DNA from: Agrypnia vestita
Taxonomy: Eukaryota > Arthropoda > Insecta > Trichoptera > Phryganeidae
Reading direction: 5' to 3'
Assembly: GCA_016648135.1 (NCBI GenBank)
Contig: JADDOH010002604.1
Location: 83,175 to 147,174, forward strand
DNA length: 64,000 nucleotides
In this document: positions 1-13,200 of the stretch, piece after piece
How positions within the stretch are numbered: the stretch's first letter is position 1
How the letters are laid out: every line of letters starts with the position of its first letter
Position numbers and translations under genes: made by a program
Notes under the pieces: model-generated
Database searches by the model: none
Seen by the model: only the letters and a program-made list of their open reading frames with translations
What the model was told of the DNA's origin: nothing

Positions 1-95
1 TGCATATCTCCATAACTTTTAATATTGGGTCATGGTTGCTTGAACATTTTCGATTTTTCGATTGATCGATAATTATCAAAGCAGGAATCCACCTG
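1..95. repeat. Fragment of palindromic repeat family G
   Basis: The first ~95 bases resemble the right arm of the large palindromic repeat at 56683-57185: both carry the phrase GGTCATGGTTGCTT, then an ACATTTTCGA stretch, then GGCAGGAAT-like sequence. It is a diverged fragment cut by the window edge. No coding content is visible. From here to the phosphatase exon at 605 I see only AT-rich sequence without a recognisable feature. Confidence 0.55.
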
Positions 96-604
96 TTTTT
101 GTACTAGCTGTGACACATCTGTATATTGGATTCATAAAATACATTTTAAAAATCATAATCATAGAAATCATGGAGCAGAAACAAGTGATAAGTGATATTT
201 AAATAAAACAAAATAGAACAAATATTTTTTTTAAAAAAAATCATGTAAAACAAATGCTGACAATTGTAATTTAAAGGGAAATTAAAAATTATGAATTTAA
301 CACAATGGAATAAAATAACTTTAGAGGATTAATCGTTTATCTATTTTGTAAAATGATAGTTAATTTATTAATTATTATTTAGGAAAGGAATAATATGTAC
401 ATTGCAGAAAAGGAAAGTACTGTTATGAATTTTGACAAAGAAAGGTCTCGCTGTAGTGCGCCTTTATTGACGATGAAATAATAGGCGATTGATAAATTAT
501 TTAATAAAATATAAAAAGACCGTAATGCTCCGTCTTCAGGGGTATAACGTTTAAATAATTATTTTTACATTCAAAAGCATATATTTCACGTATAGAACAC
601 TTAC

Positions 605-701
605 CGCCAAATGCCAAATGTATCTGTTCCGGCTGGTACGCTAAAAAACAGTTCACCGCTTTGACAATGAAAATAAACGTCCATAGTTGTAAGAAAGCCA
701 T
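605..701 (-). CDS. Purple acid phosphatase-like protein, first coding exon (partial)
   Basis: A 97-nt minus-strand exon starts with ATG at 701 and ends at a consensus donor (GTAAGTG read from 604 downwards), leaving phase 1. It encodes about 32 residues: a hydrophobic signal peptide (MAFLQLWTFIFIVKAVNCFL) followed by YQPEQIHLAFG. The motif Q-P-E-Q-[IV]-H-L-x-[FY]-G at the mature N-terminus is characteristic of metallophosphoesterases of the purple acid phosphatase / acid phosphatase type 7 family, which are secreted or lysosomal and use a binuclear metal centre. The catalytic domain is not in this window; the next exon must lie beyond base 1. The gene is divergent from THADA. Identification rests on one short motif plus the signal peptide and splice donor, so the family is likely but the exact paralogue is unknown. 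Confidence 0.6.
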
Positions 702-1293
702 ATTTAAATAATCAAAACAACGTCATTAAGAGTAATGTCTCGCGTAAACGATTGAAGGACACTAAAGATATTTAGTGACAAAACGAATAATCGACCGACC
801 GCAAACCTACAGCCAAATTTTGTAATTTTCACAAATCTGGCAGAACAAAGAACAATGAAGAGACGACAGAACGCGACCTCCCCCTTCGCGCACAGCTGAC
901 ATCTGTCAGAATTTTTTCAAAGAAAACCATTTCATCGACTTCGAAACAGCGTAATGCAGCATGCCTACTAAATTATTAAGTACCTACTCAAATTATATTC
1001 AAAAATAGGGATACATGCGTACAGAAATGGGATAAGTATATTTCTTGATGTGTATGTAATTGTGGTTTTACACCGTTTTTGACAGTTTCGAGTTTTGACT
1101 TTTGACATGCTTTTGACACATGGCCACGAAGTTTACATTTGTTATAACATGGTTATAATTTTTTTAAATATTGTCATTGGTCATGTCGTATTTTTAACTA
1201 TAATTTGACTTCATTATTATACTTACAAGTATTTAAAAATAATTTTTAAAATTTTATGGAATCACTCCCGATTGATTTCATAAAACTTGAAAA
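702..1293. promoter_or_regulatory. Divergent promoter region between phosphatase-like gene and THADA
   Basis: The 592 bp between the two start codons must hold both promoters and 5' untranslated regions. A slightly GC-richer patch around 855-950 includes an E-box-like CAGCTG followed by overlapping TGACA/TGTCA half sites. No convincing TATA box is placed correctly for either gene. The regulatory role is inferred from position only. Confidence 0.4.
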
Positions 1294-4200
1294 ATGAACG
1301 GACTTTCCCTGAGAATATCCAACACTACAGATAATGACTTCAAAAAACATGATTCGAAAATTCCTCTCTTTGAATTAAGTGACCAACATCGGGTCCGTTT
1401 TGGTGAGTTACCTCTCTTTTCATAAAAAACAAGAGAAAATATGATTTAACTTCATGTTTATTCTAGGTATCTTCATTTCAGGTGATAATTTTCGTTTTAA
1501 TAATTATTAAAACGAAAATTATCACCTTTAATTAAAAGTCAGCTGAAGATAATTAATGTTTCAATATTTTTAAACATTTTTTTTCAGATTCACACATCAA
1601 GAATTTGAATCATTTGGTTGATGCAATAAATGTAAACAAACAACTTGATTTCATCAAAAATGCAGCAAACATCTTAGATAAAGGAGATTGTGACCAAATT
1701 CATAGTTTGGTTCAATTGTTTATAGTGATTTTTCTGGAAGCTCCTTTGAAGCATCCATTGAAAAATACATGTGCAAGGTAATATTAAAAAAAAAAAAACA
1801 TTAGGGAATCGAGAAATCGAGAAAATCGAGAAAATAAAAAAAATTTTATGCAATTTAATTTATGGTGGGAAGCTATACTAAGGAATCGAGAAATCGAGAA
1901 AATCGAGAAAATAAAAAAAATTTTATACAATTTAATTTATGGTGGGAAGCTAATTACATTAGGTATTTAAGTGTGGCAAAGTTTGATCAATGTCTTAAAA
2001 TGTGACACTGTGCTGGTAATTTTTTTAAAGAACTGTTTTCAATATAAACTTAAAGAGGAAAGCATCATGATACTTATAAAGGGTGAATCTAATTCTCAAG
2101 AACAAATCTCTCCAATGTTAGTATTGAATTTATTTGAATTTGGAAATAAACATGAACAAATACAAGTAACGGAAGAGAAGAAAGAGTATACCATTCAGAA
2201 AAATTTATCTACAGTACATGTACAGTACAGAAATGAATATTTTTAACGAAAAAGATAGGAACAAAAAATGTCTTCATTGAAAATACAGTTTAGAAAATAT
2301 ATGTAGTATAAATTTTTGATAAGCTACAAATTTATGAATATTATATTTATTTTAGAGCATATGTATGTATTTATTTATGCATTATTTTAGAAATAATACG
2401 TTTATATTATTATTTATTATAATCTGTTATATATTTTACAAATTTTCAATTTCTTTTTTCAGAATACTTTCCACCAGAAAGTCTCTTCTCAGAGATGTTG
2501 AGACTACCTTATCTGATGAGATTTCCAAGTCTATATCTGCTACTAACAACTACAATGATTACTCTGCGACAAATACTTTATGCAGTTCCATCAATAGCTG
2601 CTTCGATAATTTCTCTCCTGGTATTGGTGGTGTGCAAGGTTCATTAAATGACATTTTGATCTTCTTAAAATTTACAATGATGACATACATCGAGAGATTG
2701 AGGTTTGTTATACATAACTTAAAATTACATGCCCTAGCAAGGCCGGGCAATAGGTTAGAAATCATGTAGATGTCAGGAAAACAAAATCATTTAAAGTTAT
2801 TAAAAGACCCTGTCATGTCTGACTTAAACAAAGTGCAGTAAAACTTCATTAATTTTCTTTCAATGAATTCCAATAGTTTATGTCCATTCATCAATTGTGT
2901 TTTCTTTCTTATCTTACTTTAATCCCTCAATTCAAACAATCAAGAAGCTTCTTCTTCAAAAACAGTGGTGAAAACTAAATTTATTTTATTAAATAAATCA
3001 AGAAGCTATTATAAGAATTAGATATTGTTGTGCAAATATTTTCGAATCGCACATTGTTCACTCCAACCGTAAACCAAACATATTCTTAGCATAATGTACC
3101 TATTATTGGAAGAATTTCACCCAAACCCTGGTGAAATGATTAGCTCCAAAATATGGGCGCGTCACGGAGAAGGACCTTGCGGACAGCACATAACTCCGCA
3201 TTTTGAAATTTTAAAAATAATTTGTTCATGAAAAATGTATGCCGTAAGCAATGATAGTTTAAAAAAATTATTTGTGCAATGGTTACATCCAAAAAAAAAA
3301 AATTTGAATGTATTTTTTGATGCCTCAAGGTGGTAAACCCCTTAAGTCCTCATGGATATCGCAATATTCACTATTCGCGTATTTCACTTAGATGAAGAAT
3401 GTTTCCTTACATAATTTTATTTATTTCTTTCAGAAATAATGACATAAAAATGTCTCCAACAGAAAAGATGGAATTATACACCTTCGTACACAATACTAAT
3501 CGAGTGCTGATTTCTATTTTGCAAAAATGTGAAATCGGCATTACGTTTTCTCCAAGCCAAGAGTATTGGAAAGAGCTGACATCATTTTGTATATTTCTAC
3601 TGAATCATACCGATCTACCTATGGACACAAAAGGACTATGCTCGATGATTTTAATTATTGTTTTACGACTGAGATTTGGATTAGATGCTTGGATTATTGT
3701 AGGTTTTTTTTTAATTCTACTATTTAAAATACACAGTAAACTCTCCAATATCTGTAAAAATTCTATAGACAATAATTACACCCACCCGACTCTAATCTCC
3801 TCCCACCCCCCACGCCGTCCTTTACTCTTAAATAAAGAAAGTAAACAGTGTTTTCATTTGTTGTAAATATATAGTGAAGAGTGAAGAGAAAATATAGTGA
3901 ATAAACATTAGTAATTAAGATAAATTATAGAAGTCTCACAGATACGTAGCTATTTTATATGGGAAACATGTATGCTTTATCCTTATAGGGCTTATTACCT
4001 GTATTAGCTGGCTTAAGGCCCGGTTGTTTCAAGTTCAATCAAAGTAAGCGGTCGGTTAAAGCATAGATTTTTACGAAAATGGATCGTCTTTTTGGTGGAG
4101 AATGTAAAAATCTATGCTTTAAAAGAATGCTTACTTTAATCCAACTTGAAACAACCGGCCCTAAGTGATCACTTTGCATAATGCAACATTCACCTATTCC

Positions 4201-7200
4201 ACCGTACGAACATCCACACATATGTGGTCACCCTACGTGGACTTCCATACATGTTTCCCATATAAAATCCTCTGTCTTTGTCTCTGAGAGACTTCTATAA
4301 TTAATCTCAATTAATGATTATCCCTCTGTGGACAAAACCGAGTAATTGTGTTCTTAGAACACACATAAAACTATTGTTGACAATGAATGTTCACAAATTA
4401 AGTGTTTTTATCAATTTTCAGCTCTTACAAAATGTTTACAAGATTGAAAATGATGGTGATCATCTCATACTTGAAGAAATCAACAAATTGCATTCTGAAG
4501 CGGTTAAATTGTACATTTGTAGTGCCATAGTAAATATTGTTAATGTTGATGACATTTCAATAAAATCCATTAACAATGTCTCCACATTAATATTTGTGTG
4601 TTCAAGTCTCGTTACACTTAGTGAACAGTAAGTTTATTTTATTATCAAGTTGATTAAAAATATAAAATTACTTTTGTCCTGTCATTTTTTTGTTATATTT
4701 CAATGTTTTTTCAACATTTTAGATTATCAGTCGACACTACCATTATCCTTGGTGTTGCGAGAACAATGCTTTGTTTGTCTAGAATTTTGTGTAAAGTTCC
4801 AAATTTAAATACTGCTGTTAAAGCAGCGGCGGACATTTTGAATTTCGTCTGGTCTCACTTGGAATATTATGTCGATAGCGTTCGACATTTATCCACTCAA
4901 ATTCTTACCAACATAGTAAAACTCTCAGTGACATTAGAAAAAAAAGGTGAACATATTCATTTTATATATTTTTAAATATCTCTTATTTATTTATGTACCT
5001 ACTTATATTATGCCCACCTCGACACAGGATTGTAAAAATGAGGGGGTATTGTTATCATTAATAAATAAATGGGTTTTTTTACAGTTGAAATTACTTTGAT
5101 GATCATTAAATTGAATATACATAATTTTGAAGATTATTATTTTTGTTTCAGGCAATAATGAGTTATCAAACGAAGTGTTTTCTTCAGTGATGCTGTTGCC
5201 AAACGATCGCCATTCTAAATATAAAGGATTGTCAACACTTGGTTCTGAATATGGATGCATTTATCTTCTTAACAAGTTTCCAAACCTTGTGAAGGACCTG
5301 CTATCTGCTATCGACAATGTCACCGTTCCAGCAAATGTTAGTATACCCACATATTCATATATCATTATTAAATTTATTTGCTTTATTTTTTCTTAATATT
5401 CAATATTATTATTTCACAGTACACATCTAGAAGGTACAATCAAGTGGTCCATATGTGGGCAATTTTATATATTGTCGAGAACAAAAATAATATTTACTTA
5501 TTAATAACATACCTCCTTATTCTCGGGATAGCAAGGTTGTTATATTAGTTACACAAAACAGGCAGGATGCATTTATGTAGCCTTAAGATTCTATGATAAA
5601 TTTATATACATCAGACAAACGTCAAAATTGAGGAAGTGTGCAATGTTATATACACAATAGCATTAATTTTTATGCTTTATTGCTATCCTGAGTATAGAGA
5701 GGAAAAAAGTTAAAATAAAAATTATTTTTAGTAAAGATATATTTTCATAAAACAAATATAACATTTTTATAAAAAATAATTAACGCTTAGGGATTGTAAA
5801 TTATTAATTTTCAAAACATATACTTTTAGAAAGATATTTATTTATTATAATTTAAGCTCCTCAAAAAATTTAATTCTCTAAGGCCCAATTGTTTCAAGTT
5901 CGATCAAAGTAAGCGGTCAATTAAAGCATAGATTTTTACGAAAACGGATTGTCTGATTGGTGGAGAACATAAAAATCTATGCTTTAAAACAATGCTTACT
6001 TTAATCCAACTTGAAACAACTGGCCCTAAGGCCCGGTTGTTTCAAGTTCGATCAAAGTAAGCGGTCGATAAAAGCATAGATTTTTACGAAAACGGATCGT
6101 CTGATTGGTGGAGAACGTAAAATTTCAGTTTAAACTCTACGCTTACTTTGATCGAATTTGAAACAACTGGGCCTAAGTGATTTACCTATTATACAAAATA
6201 AACACATTAAGAAAGTCAAAGGTTATCCTAATGAGCAAAATCATTTGTTACAAAACAATAATGCATGCATATTACAACCATAAAGAGGATTTCATGAAAC
6301 TAATAATAATAGTCTATTGCCTAGCATACACTGCAAATAAACAATGGGAAATAATAAAAGTAAGGTCAATTTCAAATATTTTCTGTAGCATGTAGTTTTG
6401 TAGCTGATCCCTAAATTCAATTTACATTTCATAGAGGTCATTATATCCTACTTTTGTGATATTCCAGGAAGCAATTAGGCACACATTTTGTCAACAATGG
6501 AATATTGGTAAAAACCCATTTAAATGTACCTGGAACAAATTTTGTATTACTTGAACTAATGTTTTGGAAAGCAGTGTCTTTAATTTAGGTAATTTGCATT
6601 TATTCCCAATTTCTCAGAAAATGTATAATGGAGTTCACACTGTATCCCAAAGTGTGTCATTTTAACATAATTGGTTATTTTTCTGCTATTATTAGATTTA
6701 CATTTCTGAGCTTTATAATCACCTGCTTTTATAAATATTAAGAGAATATTTAATGGTTATTTCTCTGAAAAGGTATTTAAAACAGGGTAAATTCTATCAA
6801 AACATAGTTTTCCCTTAGTTTGACCAGGGTTAAAGAATAAAATAAAAATATTTCTTAAAAATGAATTACCACTAAGATTTAATAATTTAATTAATTAAGT
6901 ATATTTGTATGTTAAAATAATTTTGTTAAAATATCTCGTCCATAATATTGTGATGTATATCAAACATTGAAACATTATTTTTATAAAAGGACAAAACCTT
7001 TTTTTTGTTAAGGTATGTTATGTTTACTATCTAAGCCTGGCAGCTGCATTTTTAGAGCAAATGAGTTATGAATGTTGTTTTGTAGAACATAAAACTTATG
7101 TCAAGCCTATGAAATCATACCATTATGTATCCTTATGAATTGAAAGTATTTTGGATTGTAAATAACGTATTTATTATGAAAACATGACATATTAGGTCAA

Positions 7201-10200
7201 CTTTTTAACAATTATCTCAAAACTATGAAAATTGAGATGTCACACTTTGTAACGTCACATATTATATGCTACTCAGTCTTATATTATTAAACTATCAATT
7301 AAACTTTTAAATGTTCAGTTTTCCCTTCCAAATCCACTGTATGTCTCCAACCTCCCTGAATGTTGTTTCAGGATCCGTCATTCTCGACCCTACAATGGGA
7401 TCCGTAACACCTGCCAGAGATGTCAGAGATACACAGCAAAATATCCCAGAAAATTTAACTATAGTATTTTATTTTTTAAGGTATCTTTTGCATTTGAAAC
7501 ACTTATGACAGAGCATTCTAAGGAAGTTCCCATTGGTGTTTTGTTTGACACCTGGATTAAACCCGTTCTCAATGCGGTGATCTTGTGCAAAAATGAAGAA
7601 GACAATATTTCATCACCAACACTCACCGTTTTAGAGGATATTCTAGCAAAAGCTGTGAAATTGAATTCATCTTTAGTCCCCTTAATGTAAGCGTCTTTTG
7701 GGTAAATGTTATTTGTTTAGTAACCACTAAATCTTAAGAAATGCTTTTCAATATGTAGCTAACAACATCTTTGATTATACATAAATATTGATTATAATTA
7801 TACATAAATCCTAATGTGGATGAATATTAGTTATTCACTAATCTTTCTTTCAAATAGAATATATGAGCACATACTGATACACACACATATTTTCAAACCA
7901 TTAGAAACATCTTTTTACAGAGAAAAAAAATATATATAATATTATTTCTATTATTAAATATTATTTCTATTTTATACTAATTTGTTTACATTTTTAATTT
8001 TTTTATACCTAGATATTTTTTATTACTTCTTTTTTATTATTCACTTCTTTTACTTCATTTTTGTTGAATCTATTTGATTTTTTTCTTTATGTATATTATA
8101 TCAAACCTATCCATTTTACTTTGACAGTTCATTAGCGAGTAGAACAAATACATCACTACCGATAAATCAGCGTAAACTGGTGCTCACTGACTCGCTTTTG
8201 AATGAGATGTATAATATTTTTATCTTTTTTTATATTGTAATATTTATTTTTACAAATTCTCTCATATACTTACCTAGTTTCCATTGGTTAATCTGCTAAT
8301 TTAATATATAATATTGCATTTGTCTATTTACATTAACTAATTATAATAATTTTATTTCTTTTATATTGATTTTCAATCTAGGATGCCTGCCATTTTGGAA
8401 CAGAATTTATTGAAGGGGGATAAAATGAGTGACGGACAACTAAAATGTGTGTTAGTCTGTCTTCACGTTGCTAGAAGAATGGGTGTGTTTGATTCAAAAG
8501 AAGTATCGAAGCCATCATCAGAAAATGACAAATGGAAAAATATGATTGAATACAGCTTATTAGAAAATTCAGTCACTCACAGACTCTCCGAGGTAAATTA
8601 AAAATTTTAACTTCCTAGATTTGGTTTTATATAACTAACTAATTATATATTAACTAGCAGAAAGCCCCATCCAAGGATGTTTTAAAATGATTACTAAATA
8701 TGTACTTGTTAATTTTGACACCTACTTATATTCTATCCCATCTCGCCATGTCTCCTCTGGGGTAGGCAGGGAGATTGAGCACCACACATCCAATTCGTAA
8801 TAGATATTCATTACCTCTACATCATGTACAGTTTGTCTCATACAACTTTTATTCTTCGTACTTTCCACTTTACCCTCTTTCAATAGTTGGCTAATATGCT
8901 AGATTCTCTCTTTTACCCTCACTCATCTCTCACATCCATAATCTTTTCTTTTTGCGAAATTTCTGTTTAATTTTCCTACTCATTATTCTCAATGATCGCA
9001 TCTCAAGTACAATATGAATTTTATTTTATTGTACTTACATTTGATTTAATAATTGTCTTATTATTTAGTGCAAATGCATTCGGAATACAAATAACAATGT
9101 GTAAATGTATTTTAATTTATTTTATAAAAAAGTACAAAACCAATGTCTAGATTTAAAAAAACTAATTTAATATTGCATGTTCATATATTACACCTACCTT
9201 ATAAATACGGGCTTGTTTTATTTCAATAGCGTATGCAGTAAAACCCCGTTAAATTGAAATTCACCAACTTCGAAATTTGTCAAACCCACAAGTCTCAAAG
9301 TATTAATTTCATAGTATATTAACCCCTATAATTCGTGAACCCCGGTAAATCGTAATTTGGAATAATTTTTAGCCATTTGCGCCATAAATCAATATTACCA
9401 TTTTTTCGCAAGTGAGAACAACAAATTTGTCAATATCGGGTACTTTGTAATAGAAATGTCGCGATCTTTGTATTAGCATAATTTCAATCTATATGGTGGA
9501 CCAGGTCTTGCACTAATAACCTGGTTAAGCTGGAATAAACACTTTATTATTATAATAAAAATTGTGTTTTCGAAATAATTTCTTCAAAATACTATGCAAA
9601 TCTGTGCAAAAATACAGACGTGTTTCACAAAATTAATGGCTTTTTTACAATTTTTGACAAATTTCACAATCGTATCGCGATTTTTTTTTTACATTGTACA
9701 TATTTCGAAAAGGGGTTCCGCATAATTCAAAATGTTTTTTTGAATTATGCGGAATTGCCCTTGAATTTCGAATTAATGAGGTTCTACTGTATTACAAAAT
9801 TAGAATGCTTAAGTTACTCAGTATACATTTTGTTTCATTTTCGACTAATTATTATATAGGATTAAAAACTGTTTTCAATAATATTTCAGATACGAATACT
9901 GGCACTTTCTATAATGGTAGACTCTCACAAGACTACAGAATACTTAACGGATAGAGAATTTGATTTAATAAACATCTTTCTACAGTACAATATAAATGTT
10001 CAATCACCTGCTGTGCGACAACGGATTCTTGCCTTGGCCAAAAAGGTTTGTTGCATTTGTTTTTTATTTTTTTTAGTGAAAATAATTATATAATAATAAT
10101 CACTTTATATTAATTTAGAGTGAATTTTAATTTGTTGTTATTTCAGTTGCTGAAAAGATGGAAAGACAGTTTTGATGTTATTCTAAGAAATATTGAAACT

Positions 10201-13200
10201 GCACAAACCAAAATAAAACGATTAGTAGAAAGCCTTGAAAATGTTGATGTATTTTTAAATAAAATTTCTGACGTTATTGACAATTTTATGCATGTTAAAA
10301 ATTCATACATCAAATTCATCGAAGGACTTTGGATGTTTTGCATCGGCAATATCTTTCCAGGGGCGAATTTCAGCCGCCGAAATATTTCTCTACAGATTTT
10401 AGTTTGGTGCCAAGTAATAAAATCTTCAAGTATCTTCTGGTAGGTTCATATATGTACTAAAATTATTAAGGATCGATCTTGAGAATTTTAATAAATAGCT
10501 TGTATGTTAGTTGGTTGACAATACCTACCGATCAATCTTACATTTACTTTTTATCAACTACAAGATATTGTTTGCTTAGACATTTTATGAAACTATTCAC
10601 CTCTTCTTCTTATTGTGCCATCTCCTATTAAAGGTTGGCGATCATATTGGTGATTGCATGATTGATTGCCCCCAGATTGTTAGTCTGATCGACTTATATG
10701 CCCCATCGAGGTCATCAAGACACAGTGCATTATTCTATTATAGTGGAAATGTCAGAACTAATGCATTAGCAAACTCTGTAATTCCCAGACTACACTCATT
10801 AGGGAATGAACATGCAGAGGCGGCTGCTGACATTTTTGCTGATAATATAACTGTGTATAAGACAAAGTTGATACAATTCTTTACATCTCAACGAAATGGA
10901 AATGGATAATAAATTTTTCTTTTTCTTCTTACTACTTAAACTTCTCTTTTTAATTTACACAAATCTATAAGATGTACTTGAATCTTTTTAATTGCAATCT
11001 TTTCCTTCTTATTCTTACTACTTACAATCATTTTCTTCTCACTACTTAAACTTCTCTTTTTATTTTACACAAATTTATAAGATGTACTTGAATATTTTTA
11101 ACTGCAGTGTATTTCTTCTTCTTCTTACTACTTACAATCATTTTCTTCTCACTACTTAAACTCCTCTTTTACTACTATTTTAATACTTGAATCTTTTTAA
11201 CTGCAATTTACACAAATCTTAATTTTACACAAATCTATTATTGCACTTGAATCTTTTAACAGCAATCTAAATTTACACATTTCTATTATATGTACTTGTA
11301 CCTTTTAACTGTATATCTGTCTTATGTTATTTTTTTAATTTATATTTTGTATATTTTGTAAAAGTAAGGGCGTTAAATAAATAGCTTGAGTAGCTTGTTG
11401 GTCTTGTGGTTAGGACACTCGCCTCGTGATCCAAAGGTCACGGGTTCGAACCTCACTCCAGACTAGCAAGTTAGTCCTATTTTCATAGCACAAGCGTTTA
11501 GCTTAGTTTGAAAATAGTAAGAATATTGATGTGACACGTATTCCGTGTTCGCATCTCTATTTAAAAATAAAAAAATTAAAAAAGATTATAACTCTATTCA
11601 CCGCTGCTCGAAACAACTAAGTCTAGTTTTGCATGTACCAGTCCCTCTAGTTAAGCAGCCATGAGATGCGGGGACGCTTCTTTTACCACTTACCATTCTC
11701 CTGGATGATGAGTTAGTTTAGACTATACTTTGGTGCTCTCATAATATGTCCGAGATACTCCATCTGTCTCATCTTGATGGTCCACAGCACTTCTCGTCCT
11801 TTTTCCATAAACCATCTTAATAATTTTGATACATGATCGACTGAACATTTTGCTACTACTGAAAAACAATTAGCAATCTGCATTGTCGCTTATTCACGTT
11901 CACTGCTGATTAAAATCAACATAAATCAAACAACATATGATTCTTTCTATCTGTCTGTTCTGTTCTGTCTGTAACTTAAAATGATCCGCTGTTATGGTGC
12001 TCCACTGTGTGAAAACTCAATTTTTGGCAAACGCACTATGTGTTGTCAGCCCGGAATGTGTTAAAGAGTCAATTCGTTCGTTGTCAGTCTATCTATACAT
12101 AACGTAACGTCCGTAACTTAAAAAAAAAAATCTTTGATTTTTTAATTATTTTTTTAACATAGATGAAATTCCCCACTCCCCCTTTACCTCTCCCTCTTGC
12201 CACGATACATTTTCTATATATACAATATAAATACATATATACAAATGTACCATTGACAGATCTTACCCTAACTTTGAAATTTTGCGTACTTATTCTTTAG
12301 GAACCGACATGTAAAAATATGTAATTTTTGACGGGTTACAGCTGGTACTAAAATAATTTGCAGAGAAATTATACTTAAATAGGATGCAGTAAAATGATGT
12401 TTTTATGTTGTGTTTATTTTGTATTGCAGGAATTGGAGAAAAGACGATGCAGATTCTCTTATGGATTATTTAGAAGACAGCTATGAGTGTAACAAACAAT
12501 TGGCGGTAGACGTACTCGCATACTGCCCTATCGAGTGCTTGCATTTTGATGTGAGTTACAAATGTATTATATTCAAGTATGTAGTTGTAGCGGATAGGTA
12601 CATCGCTAACAACAATATTGATTGAGAAATTTGAATGTATTTGGGTGTTATTTTTTAAATCAATATCTTATCACAATTATGTAAATAGACATAAAAAAAT
12701 ATACAGAAATAGCTGCCTCATTATTTTTTAACAAAAATTAATACATATACATATTTGTTTTTATCTTTATTAAATTTTCGGCAATTTCCCATAGAAACTT
12801 TATACATCAGTTCTGTCTATTATAACTTTGTTATCTTAAAAATAAGGGAGATTTTTTGAAGTTAACTTCATTATCTCTGTAGCAGTGTTATTGAATATTC
12901 TCCTGCAAAATGAGATCCAAATATTAGATTATTATATTCGTAATTATGTATATTTTTATATGTGATAGACAACTAGTAGTCTGATCTGTGGGGGAGTGGC
13001 GGTATACTTTTTTAAACTTTTGTACAAACATTAGACGTCCGTCGGGCTGGGACCTGTTGTTTGTCACTGAGCTACCACAATAATATTGCTACAAAGCGTC
13101 GGTCAAACGTGGTTTTCTTTGTTAACTCGGATATTGTAGGCTGGCGTGTCACCCAAAACGTTGTAATGGTCACTTTTGATTCGCCAAACTTTAGGACTTC

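Noticed and set aside
2836..3360. Possible pogo-like terminus CAGTAAAACTTCATTAATTT
   Set aside because: No matching inverted partner could be placed, so a bounded element is not supported.
5420..5530. Possible extra THADA exon after 5419
   Set aside because: The frame is open briefly, but exon 7 (phase 0) joins directly to exon 8 at 7481 with no gap relative to the family, so an extra exon is not needed.
11390..11465. tRNA gene candidate
   Set aside because: A and B boxes are present but the acceptor stem does not pair; a second copy with the same body shows it is a SINE.
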